Shown here in pieces: positions 1 to 7,560 of a stretch of 18,327 nt of DNA. The stretch lies in contig MU633970.1 of NCBI GenBank assembly GCA_026770595.1, positions 1 through 18,327 on the forward strand, written 5' to 3'. A program made the translations under genes and the position numbers. Below the pieces are notes generated by a model, which had not been told where the DNA came from, made no database searches, and saw nothing but the letters and a program-made list of their open reading frames with translations. This DNA comes from Ochromonadaceae sp. CCMP2298 (lineage: Eukaryota > Sar > Synurophyceae > Ochromonadales > Ochromonadaceae). Each line of letters begins with the position of its first letter. Position 1 is the first letter of the stretch.

Positions 1-162
1 GGGGGGGTTAGGATTATAGGTGTAATATAGATGGGGTTAAATAGGGGGTTAAGTACACAGGTGTGACATAGATCAGGGTTTTAAATACACAAGTGTGCCA
101 CAGAGAGAGGGTTTAAATACACCATTGTGCCATAGAGATAAGGGTTTTAACACGTAGCTTAC
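1..162 (-). repeat. Intronic ~32-bp degenerate tandem repeats
   Basis: This is the visible part of the intron after 163. It holds three or more degenerate units of about 32 bp, each with a gggtttaaatacac block followed by gtgccatagaga or a variant, ending near 157. On the sense (minus) strand they read as AACCC, then CTATG, then a TGTGTAT-TTAA block. The neighbouring intron 325-434 carries two or three more units of the same family. Confidence 0.7.
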
Positions 163-1907
163 CGGCATGTTTGTGTCCCTCTCAATTTGTTTGTGGCCCT
201 CAGTAAACAATCTGGGCTGGAAGGTGCAGTCCTTTAGTTCCAACTCAGCCTTCACCCTCAACAGGACCTCCTGCATATATTGCTTAGAGGTGGTGGTGGC
301 CAGGCGCTCGAAGACAGGCCCCGCCTGTGGGTTTAATAAAAATTTTTGGCATAAAGAGAAGGGTTTTAATACACAGTGGCGTAGGGAGAGGTTTAAATTT
401 ATATTTGTGCCATAGAGAGAAGGGTTTTACGTACCTGGAGTGATTGATCTCCGGAGACGTCCCTGGAGTGATTGATCTCCGGAGCGAATGTGAAGCTCGC
501 CTGTGCTTCCTCCTGCAGCACCAGCAGTGCTGCCTGTGTCTCCCTACGCCGCGCCTCGCCCTCCTTGAACAGGCGCTCGTGCACGGGTATCCGCGTGCTG
601 GGAGAGGCGGCACGCTTGGCTATGAGTGTAGGTTTGAATGTAATGGAGGAGTTGAGGCTGGCAGCTACGTTGTCAGGTATTGCCCTCTCTTTTCTGGCCA
701 TTCTCTCCAGAAATGGTTTGGAGGGGGGCGTGGCCTTGTAGGAGGAGCTGTCCCTGAGGGAGGGTTTAAATGTCACTCCCTCTACCTCCTGTTGGTCTTT
801 TAGCGATTGTCGTTCCTGCAGCCGCTTCCTCTTCACCTCTTCGTACTTCGCCATGCGGCCGGCCATATCATCCGTAGGCGCATTCGCCTCCTTACTCCTA
901 TTCACTGTAGGCGCGAATGTGCACTTTTCTAGCTCCCTGGTGGACTGCTCGTACTGCCTCTGCTCCTCCCGGACTGCCTCTCTCTGCGCACTGTTGGGCG
1001 CGTACAGCCGTTTGGCGGATTCCTTGCGGTCGATCGACTGCGCGCGGCGGGTAATCTGGGGGCTGAATGTGTGCTCAGCCTTCACCCGTGCCTCCATCCT
1101 TGCCTGCGCCTTGGCCCTGGGGCTCTCATCCTGGGAATCTGTCTGGGGACCCTGGCCCGACATAGACGTACGGGGTCTCTCCCTCTCCCGGGAGGATGCC
1201 CTGCTGGGGTTGCGGGACTGTACACGGCTGGTGGGGCGTGAGCGGCCCCTTTCGGTGATCTTGGGCTGGAAGGTTAGTTCCTTGGAGGCCACCTGCTCCA
1301 CGGCGTCCTTCCACCTCGACTCCAGGTGTCTCTTCAGCGCGTCCGAGTAGAGCGCGTCGAAGCGGTTCTCCTTCGTGAGGCCGTCCACTGTGCGCTGGGC
1401 TGTCTTGCGGTGCACTGCGTTGACGTGCGGCTGGAAGGTCATGTTGGCAGCGTCTTCTCTAGACTTTCTTTCCTTCTTCATCAGCAGCTCCATCCGCGGA
1501 GACATCATCTGCTTCTTCAGATCTGGCCGGCTGGCCCCACTGACCCCGGGCGTGGACATACTGGCGCGGCGAGGGGTGTCCTGCGCGTCGAAGAACTGCG
1601 CGAACTCGTCGTTGCGACTCATTGCCTCCTGCTTCGCTGTGCGTTGACGCAGGCTGGTGTCTGGGTCTTTGTCCCCGCTGGACTGTGCTGCTGCCGCTGC
1701 TACTGCTGGACTGTGTCCTCGGCTGCTGCACCCCTCTTCTCGATCCCAAGCTGTCCAGGGCGTTACGAGGGCCGCTGGTGAGAGTCTGCGCAGGCGCGGA
1801 GGAGGAAGGATCTGCTGCAGGATGCAAGACCTCACCCCTGGAACAGCAGCTTTCAGCGGAACCAAGATCTCCAACTCAACTGCCATAGAGTAAGTTACGT
1901 CCTGCAA
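1..1907 (-). CDS. TF-x-P repeat protein, 3'-truncated by the window edge
   Basis: Function not recognised. The exons seen are 435-1907 and 163-324 (intron 325-434, donor GTACGT, acceptor ACAG). A further donor (GTAAGC) follows position 163, so the gene continues off the window. The protein carries eight copies of a short motif, TF-x-P-x-[I/V/L], at about residues 157, 212, 280, 330, 379, 423, 473 and 525, spaced 44-68 residues apart. Later copies are preceded by a charged helical segment beginning with an ERL- or ERM-like motif, for example VHERLFKEG and VFERLATTT. The rest is basic, Ser/Arg-rich and disordered-looking. Proteins with similar spaced motifs occur in flagellate protists, often of cytoskeletal type, but I do not assign a role. 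The start at 1907 is the longest possible; Met96 (position 1622, MSRNDEFAQFF) is a good alternative because residues 1-95 look unlike the rest. A 28-bp duplication lies at the exon 1 donor (429-484). Confidence 0.75.
429..484 (-). repeat. 28-bp tandem duplication spanning a splice donor
   Basis: Two 28-bp copies, 429-456 and 457-484, differ at a single base (a433 versus c461). Read on the sense strand, each copy ends CACTCCAG followed by a hexamer. The downstream copy has GTACGT, used here as the intron donor. The upstream copy has GGACGT, so its GT is destroyed and the sequence is read as exon. The duplication adds 28 nt to exon 1 and changes its exit phase. Confidence 0.9.
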
Positions 1908-2145
1908 TCCAAGAGATTGACAGCGAGCAAGTTCAAGATACGCTCATTCAACGCCCATATTTTGTCACGCTCCGGTCTTTTGACTCCTCCCAGCAGGGAC
2001 CTCTCACAATCCTCGTCTTTGGATCACCTCTCACAATCCAGAGACGCTGCCTGTTCTAGCGTTCTTCTCGCTCGAGTGAGGGGCGCAGTCTCGCAACGCG
2101 CCGCACGTATCGCGGAAGCTGAGCTCTTAGAGCGTCGCGGAGGCC
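1908..2145. promoter_or_regulatory. Bidirectional intergenic promoter region (238 bp)
   Basis: This is the gap between the start codons of two divergent genes (minus gene at 1907, plus gene at 2146). It must contain both 5' UTRs and probably both core promoters. I see no clear TATA box. The 13-mer cctctcacaatcc occurs twice, near 1999 and 2027, within a longer imperfect direct repeat, and could be a shared regulatory element. That role is inferred from position only. Confidence 0.5.
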
Positions 2146-4945
2146 ATGCAGACGCAGAGTCAAGGAGCGAGCAGGTCTCCCAGGCGCTGTCTATCAGGCA
2201 AGTGGCGCCTGCAGCAGCACGGCTCCGATTTCATGCCCGGTCTTGAGGCCCTCACTGGCGCACCCTCGGTGCTGAACCTGCTCAGCCGCGCGGAGGGAGA
2301 GTTCTTCAAGATCGAGCGGAGGAAATTCTATGACATAGAGGAGGTCCGCCTGACCTACGTGTCCCGCGGGCTGTCTCTGGGCTGTAGCTACCAACTAGGC
2401 ACGCTGAACCTCGAGCCCACCTCAGCGAAGGAGCTGTGCTTCGGCATCGTGCAGAGCTGCAACAACCCATTCACAGAGCTAACCATTCTGCGCGTGGGGC
2501 CTGGCAGCGGGCAGTCGAGTCGGGAGGTCTACCGCCTGGACCCAGTAACGGACGAGCTGCGCATGCTGGTGGAGGTGGACACGGGCGAGGGCGTGCACGT
2601 ACAGTTGATAAAGTATCTCGTGAGGTTCGACGCACCGCCCGATGAGGGGGTGGTGTTCTGCAGAGCCCTGCGCACGCACGGGTGGCGCATCTATGAGTAC
2701 TGGCCGAGCAGCCTGCTGACTCAGATAAAGATACTCATTGTGCAAGTTATGAGCATCAAACTGGCCGATGGGAGCGGCGGAAGCGGCAGCGGGGGTGGGG
2801 GTGAGGGCCGTAATCACAAAGTGGCTGAAACCCTCTGGGCCAGAGCAGCCTTTCATGGCCAATACACGCTCGAAAATCTGGGTTTTATGGACAAGCGTGC
2901 GCCGGAGGGGGGGGAAGTGGTGGTGTATTTGGTGCAGTGCAGTGTGGCGGGGGTGGTGTGGTACGTACCGCACAGGTGAGGGATCTTGTATGTGTATACA
3001 TATATGTTAACCCCCTCTATGCTTTACATGTATATCAACCCCCTCTATGCTATACTTGTATATTAATAACATCTATGCTAAATGTGTATATTGAACCCCT
3101 CCATGCTATATATGTGTATTAACCTAATCCCCCTATATGTCATATATGTATATTAAACCCCTCCTGTGTCATAATTCTGTATCAACCCACAGGTACAGCG
3201 ACTTCTGCGCGCTGAAGGACTTCGTGCTGCAGCAGAACCCCTATGTGGAGTTCAAGGGAATGGAGGCAGACTTCCCAGGTGAGGGGGTTACACTACCTTG
3301 TTCACTTCCCTTATTCCCAGCTTCCCTGCTTCCCTGCTTCCCTGCTTCCCTGCTTCCCTGCTTCCCTGCTTCCCTTTTCCCCCACTTCCCTGGCACCCTA
3401 ACATAAATATTCCCTGGTCCCCCCAATCCCCTTGTTCCCCTGTTCCCAGGCAAGGCTATGGGACTCTCCTGGCGTCGTTCAGTGCTCGAGCAGCGCATCC
3501 AGGGCCTGGGTGGTTTTCTGCATACGCTGCTGGTAGAAGGGCGGTACTGCAGACAGACTGCGGTAGATGCGATTGTGTCCTTTCTTGCGGTAGGTAGAGA
3601 TGTAGAGATACAGATGCAGATTTTCATATTTTGCACTCTTCACCTCTCACCCCTCACTCCTGACTCCTCCAACCCCCCTACACACCTTACCCATACATTC
3701 CCAGGTCCCCGAAAACCTCGCAGGCAGATTCAGCCCCGGAGACGAGTCCTTAGTTGCCCCCTCCCCCATCCGCATACCCCTCAGGGCACCCAGCATGCGC
3801 GACGCCCAGAGTGCCTGCAGCCTGGGCAGGGCGACGGCGGCGGCTGGGGGTACTGGTGGTGGTGGCCGTGGGGGATGGGGCTATATGGGACACTCAATTG
3901 CAGACAGACTACCCCCCCGGCCAGACGACCCCACCCGACAGCCGACCGCGGCGGCGCTGGCGCTCGCTGCGCGCGTGAGCGCGGAGGCGGGGGTTAAGCG
4001 GGTTGGGGCGAGGGTGGGGGGAAAGCTGGAGACCGTGAATGGAATCTTAAGCGGCGCGGGTACAGGTGCGGGTACAGGTGCGGGTACAGGTGCGGGTACA
4101 GGTGCGGGTACAGGTGCGGTCGCAGGTGCGGGTCCAGGTGCGGTCGCAGGTGCGGGTCCAGGTGCGGGGGTTGCGGAGAGCAAGGAGCAGTTTAGGGAGG
4201 CGGAGGAGGAGAGTACGTACAAAGAGTCTCTGCCACAGCTGCTGGGCAAGAAGGGGATGAGTGTTGTCAAGCACGGTGAGCAGTGTGACGTGTGTGTTTG
4301 TGTGTGTGTGTCAGTGGTTGTTGTGTGCGGTCGTTTGTGTGTGTGTGTGTGTCGGAGCTTGCGTGATCCCCCCCCCCCATCTCCCCATTTCCACCTCTCT
4401 CCCTCCCTTTCTCCCTTATCTTGTTTTATCATCATCCCTCTTTTATCGTTTTACCCCGCCCCCTATTTATCTTATTGTCTTTTAATCTCTGCCCTATTAT
4501 CCTACTATCAGGCCGCAAGGGTGCCCCCAAGCAGCGCACCCTGCAGTGCTCCCCAGACGGCGCCCTGCTCTACTGGGGGGACCGGCAGTCCTACAAAAGC
4601 ATACTGATGGCGGAGGTGCGGGGGGTGCGTCTGGGATCAGAGGTGGACACCGACTGCACACCGGGGGAGCTGCTGGGACAGGGGCAGGGTATGGGACAGG
4701 GACAGACGCAGGGATTGACGACGGGGCTGACGACACAGGCGAGTGTCAGTAGTAAGGTTCTCTACGGCACTGCGAACCTCCGTCGCTCCGCGCATCCCGA
4801 GGACCTGCCCCTGTGCCTCAGCCTGCTGCTGCCCACACGCACTGTGGATGTGCAGTGTCGAACGGAGAAGGAGAGGGACGCGCTGCTGGCAGCATGTCTG
4901 GCATCCATAGCTGCGCAAAGGAGGGGCCCCAACACCACCTTCTGA
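2146..4945 (+). CDS. PX- and PH-domain protein (sorting-nexin-like), five exons
   Basis: Exons 2146-2975, 3193-3278, 3450-3589, 3705-4275 and 4512-4945 join in frame to 686 aa ending in TGA. Residues 1 to about 250 form a folded-looking N-terminal region that I do not recognise. Residues ~258-352 are a PX (phosphoinositide-binding) domain: RYSDF at 277-281 holds the conserved Arg of the RR-Y/F-SDF motif, followed by the FPGK loop (~304-307), WRRSVLEQRI and a closing helix ending FLAV. Residues ~353-540 are low complexity with an Ala-Gly-Thr-Gly repeat. Residues ~543 to the end resemble a C-terminal PH-like domain (start GRKGAPKQRTLQ, then LLYWGD and a final helix LLAACLASIAAQ). A phosphoinositide-guided role at endosomal or other membranes is inferred from the domains. 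The PX call is firm, the PH call moderate. Met30 is an alternative start. Confidence 0.85.
2998..3190 (+). repeat. Intronic ~30-bp degenerate tandem repeats
   Basis: Most of intron 1 (2976-3192) of the PX/PH gene consists of six or seven degenerate units of about 27-33 bp. Each has an aacccc block, ctctatgct, then a catgtatatt-like block. On the sense strand the pattern resembles the intronic repeats of the divergent TF-x-P gene. Confidence 0.75.
3320..3375 (+). repeat. (GCTTCCCT)7 intronic microsatellite
   Basis: Seven perfect 8-bp units lie in intron 2 (3279-3449) of the PX/PH gene. They provide a long pyrimidine-rich tract upstream of the acceptor (ttcccag at 3449). Confidence 0.95.
4056..4163 (+). 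repeat. 12-bp coding minisatellite, nine units (Ala-Gly-Thr-Gly)
   Basis: Five units of gcgggtacaggt are followed by two pairs alternating gcggtcgcaggt and gcgggtccaggt, so the second half is also a 24-bp higher-order repeat. Units are in frame and encode AGTG, AVAG-type and AGPG-type tetrapeptides between the PX and PH domains. Because the unit is 12 bp, copy-number changes would keep the frame. Confidence 0.95.
4291..4352 (+). repeat. (TG)n-rich intronic tract
   Basis: Interrupted TG dinucleotide runs lie at the 5' end of intron 4 (4276-4511) of the PX/PH gene. They are followed by a poly-C run near 4370 and a long C/T tract leading to the acceptor at 4511. Confidence 0.9.
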
Positions 4946-5446
4946 GTAGCCCGGCCCAGATGCACAGATGTGCCCCCACCAGCCTATATAAGTGTACTTA
5001 ACCTGAGGAAAATTTTGGTCTATGGCCTGACGTATGGGTGTATAAGGGTGTATGGTTTAATTGATAAGGGGAGAGGGGGAGCAGAGGGGTAGTCGGTACG
5101 GTTTGATTACGTACTGCTCCGTAGTAATATTGTAAAAAAAGTCCGTGTTCTCAGACTCTGTAAATAGTAAGCGTCTCCTTCGAAACACGTTTTTTTCCAT
5201 GACAGACGGACAGGGTAGACCTACTGAGACTACTCCTACACCACTGCTACACAGAAATCGTGTTGTTCCCATGCTGTCGGCTGCCTATGTTCGTTTTTGT
5301 GATGCACCGTGCATTTGTTTTTGCATACATTCTCCGTACATTTACTTATGTGCGTTCCTTTTTTGCTTTGGAGTCCTCGTCGACTCTCCGGTGTTCTCTC
5401 ACCATGCACCGTACATGTCCCACATTCCCCATCCCCCCATGACGAT
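4946..5446. other. Convergent intergenic region, no gene seen
   Basis: This 501-bp stretch lies between the stop codons of the PX/PH gene and the unknown minus-strand gene. It must contain both 3' UTRs and polyadenylation sites. Short ORFs on both strands have no recognisable content. Two related near-palindromes occur, atgcaccgtgcat (~5302-5314) and catgcaccgtacatg (~5403-5417); no function is assigned. Confidence 0.6.
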
Positions 5447-6514
5447 TCACTCATTCAGTGTGATCTGCACCTTTGAGGCCACCTCGGGCGTCTCGTATAT
5501 CACGTCCATCTTAGCGAGCTTGGCGACCTCCCACTCGTGTGTGTTGATGTACTGCAACCACGCAACGAAGGCATCTCTGTTGGTCTGCTCGATGCCCGCA
5601 GCAGTGCATACCTCCAGGCTCAGCGCGCGCGTCCACAGAGAAGAGAACTGCTCTGCGATTGCGACGATGGGATGCTCATCATACCCATCGCCCTCCCCCA
5701 TGTGGTTGTAGGTCTCGTACCACCAGTTCAGCATAAAGGAGGAGCAGGTGACGGCGAAAAGCTCGAAGAAACCCGCCGCTGATGCGTTGTTGTTTGCTTT
5801 CAGAAGCGTGTGGCAGTGCTCAAGCTGCCTCTGGATGGTGTCGATCATGCGATCCGAGTCGCAGCCAGACCCGCTGAACGAGTAGGATCCTACAGTGTAT
5901 ATGTAGTATAGGGTACAGGGTTAGGGTACAAGGTTAGGGTAGGGGGGGTTATAGGGTTTGATTATAGGGGTTAGGGTTAGGCTATGGTGTAAGGTATTTT
6001 GTATAGGGGTAATGGAGGTACCGTCACGGTTGGGCCGCCCGCACAGCTGGGTGTGCAACACGTCCGCACGGTCGAAGGCGGCAGAGGGCATGTATATGAA
6101 CTTGATATTGTCCACTTCGGCTTGCGGCAGCTGGCGATAGTAGGCTAGAGTGTCAGGCGCCTCGTCTTCCTCCTCTCCATCAGCGTCCTCGTAGCCGAGT
6201 CCAATCTCGCCCCAGAAGTCGTCGCGAATGGCCGTCTCTTCCTCCGCGGGCTGGGCCCTTCCCATTTCCCGAAAGAGCGTGGCCGTGAACCCCTTCTGCA
6301 TTCTCTCGAACTCTCTCCTGGCATTTCTTTTGGCGATGTTTCTGTTCATGCGATCTACCTCTTTTTGAGTCTGCTTGGCGTCGTACTCCTCGGAGAAGGC
6401 GGCGGGTGTGAAGCCGGTCACCTGGAGTTTAGTCCACCCTGTGGTCTTTTCCTTCTCTTCCGCGGAACGGATGAGAAGGTCGTATGGCGTGGTCATCTTT
6501 TCGGTGGGTGGCAC
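5447..6514 (-). CDS. Protein of unknown function, two exons, 311 aa
   Basis: I do not recognise this protein. Exons are 6022-6514 and 5447-5889, with intron 5890-6021 (donor GTACCT, acceptor TGTAG). The junction falls inside a Gly codon (GAC G then GA TCC) and the total is exactly 312 codons. The N-terminal half is hydrophilic and charged: a Lys/Arg/Glu-rich helix around residues 45-80 (NRNIAKRNARREFERMQKGF) is followed by an acidic stretch (EDADGEEEDEAPD). The C-terminal half (from about residue 178) reads as a compact helical domain rich in aromatics (SSFMLNWWYETYNHM, FSSLWTRALSLEV). There is no signal peptide or clear membrane segment. A second Met lies seven residues in (MTTPYD). It diverges from DHX35, about 1 kb away across the MITE. 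Confidence 0.75.
5890..6021 (-). repeat. Intron with telomere-like TTAGGG/CCCTAA variants
   Basis: This is the single intron of the unknown gene. On the + strand, 5912-5990 holds repeated gggttagggtaca, ggttagggta and ggggttagggttagg blocks. On the sense strand these read CCCTAACCC and ACCCTATA, matching the CCCTAA-type blocks in DHX35 intron 3. They are degenerate and interspersed, unlike a real telomeric array. Confidence 0.75.
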
Positions 6515-6923
6515 TTATCTTTCTCCTGATTCGACGAGAGGGCGACCACTGTTTTTCAACCAAGTCCAAAATAGCTGTGGTACCAAGTCAGGAACATGGG
6601 ATGGTCCCTACATATGTGGTTACAAGCCCCACCGAAAACTACTGTAAGAACTTCATCTGGGGGAGAAGGGCTGTTAGATATGTAACAAAAGTTACATATT
6701 TAATATTATAGGCGGGCGAGTCAAAGATTAGCCGGTGTGGGAGCAGGCAGGCTGTGTGCTAGTTACGTTTTTCCTCATGAACATTGTACTACAATTCACT
6801 CATGGTACGGAAATGCCGCTCTTAATGTATCGAACTTTTCCATCTAAAGGATCAGCAAATGCCTTACCGGTAACTAATTATCTCCTTACTTCCTATCAAA
6901 ACAGCCGACAATAATAATACCGG
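6515..6923. other. Divergent intergenic region left of the MITE, with a hairpin
   Basis: No gene is seen. The region is more AT-rich than the flanking coding sequence and should include the promoter and 5' UTR of the minus-strand gene starting at 6514. A perfect 9-bp inverted repeat with a 4-nt A loop lies at 6678-6699 (atatgtaac, aaaa, gttacatat). The sequence taccggtaac occurs near 6866 and again at ~6918, at the MITE border. Confidence 0.55.
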
Positions 6924-7353
6924 TAACGTAAAGCCCGTTAGCTTTTAAACGTGTTCACTTTTAAAAACCCCGAAATTTAAATGAAAAAAGTGTGACATAG
7001 TACGTACTTTGACCCCTTAATCTTTCCACGGTGGAAAGAATAGAGGGTTTTATTCTTTCCACCGTGGAAAGAATAGCACTATTCTTTCCACGGTGGAAAG
7101 AATAAGCACTATTCTTTCCACCGTGGAAAGAATAGAGGGTAAAAATAGGCATATTCTTTCCACGGTGGAAAGAATAGGGCTTATTCTTTCCACCGTGGAA
7201 AGAATAAGGGTGTTTTTTCACTTTTTTGCTGTCACAAAGAGCCCATTTGAAAGCCAAAATGTGTGACATTGTACGTACTAAAGCACTTTTTGTCACAAAA
7301 AAAGGGTTCGATTTTCAAAAGTTTCGGGATAAAAGCTAACGGGCTTTACGTTA
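6924..7353. mobile_element. MITE-like element with 24-bp perfect TIRs
   Basis: A perfect 24-bp inverted repeat bounds the element: 6924-6947 (begins taacgtaaagcccgttagct) and 7330-7353. Just inside, related sequences are again inverted or repeated, including ccccgaaa near both ends and gtgtgaca-t-gtacgtact at ~6991 and ~7261. If the outermost TA is a target duplication, the element proper begins ACGTAAAG and ends CTTTACGT, consistent with Tc1/mariner-type insertion; TA is too short to prove this. No transposase is encoded, so it would be non-autonomous. The core is the palindrome array at 7019-7205. It lies between divergent genes, 208 bp upstream of the DHX35 start. Confidence 0.75.
7019..7205. 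repeat. Array of six 23-bp palindromes alternating in orientation
   Basis: Units at 7019-7041, 7052-7074, 7081-7103, 7111-7133, 7153-7175 and 7183-7205 share the arms attctttccac and gtggaaagaat around one central base. Only unit 1 has an arm mismatch. The centre alternates strictly G, C, G, C, G, C, so each unit is the exact reverse complement of the next apart from that mismatch. Spacers of 6-19 bp are AT-rich and not conserved. Any single-stranded or RNA copy could form many alternative hairpins. Confidence 0.95.
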
Positions 7354-7401
7354 ATTAAAGCCGGGAGAGACGCAAAAATCAATTAGTTATCAACGATTCA
7401 A

Positions 7402-7432
7402 AAATACGTTATAAATACGTTTAAAATACGTT
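7402..7432 (+). promoter_or_regulatory. Three 11-bp-spaced aaatacgtt sites with TATAAATA, DHX35 upstream region
   Basis: The 9-mer aaatacgtt occurs at 7402, 7413 and 7424, exactly 11 bp apart, about one helical turn. TATAAATA overlaps at 7410-7417. The cluster is 129-159 bp upstream of the DHX35 start codon and just outside the MITE. A TATA-type core promoter or phased binding sites is inference from position and spacing. Confidence 0.4.
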
Positions 7433-7560
7433 TCAAAATTCTCCCCCTCGAAGTTCGAGATCATGCATCAGATGTTGCTTGGAGACGATGCATCGAAACT
7501 GGTTCTGTTGAGTTTGTTTCAGAAAGCAGTCTCAGGAGACCCACAGACATCTATCAGAGC

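Noticed and set aside
853-1350. Plus-strand ORF opposite the TF-x-P repeat gene
   Set aside because: Antisense shadow; the minus-strand frame has regularly spaced motifs, a clear coding signal.
5145-5711. Plus-strand ORF of 188 codons between the convergent genes
   Set aside because: Half of it overlaps the unknown gene antisense. The rest is Cys/Phe/His-rich without domain or splice support.
5905-5995. Telomere or subtelomeric junction
   Set aside because: The TTAGGG-like blocks are degenerate and lie inside an intron between two exons that join in frame, with genes on both sides.
7019-7205. CRISPR-like array
   Set aside because: Eukaryotic context, units alternate in orientation and are full palindromes, and spacers are 6-19 bp and AT-rich, unlike CRISPR spacers.
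6961-7296. Minus-strand ORF with repeated SFHGGKN / SFHRGKN peptides
   Set aside because: The repeat peptide is just the translation of the palindrome array inside the MITE; the frame carries no transposase-like sequence.
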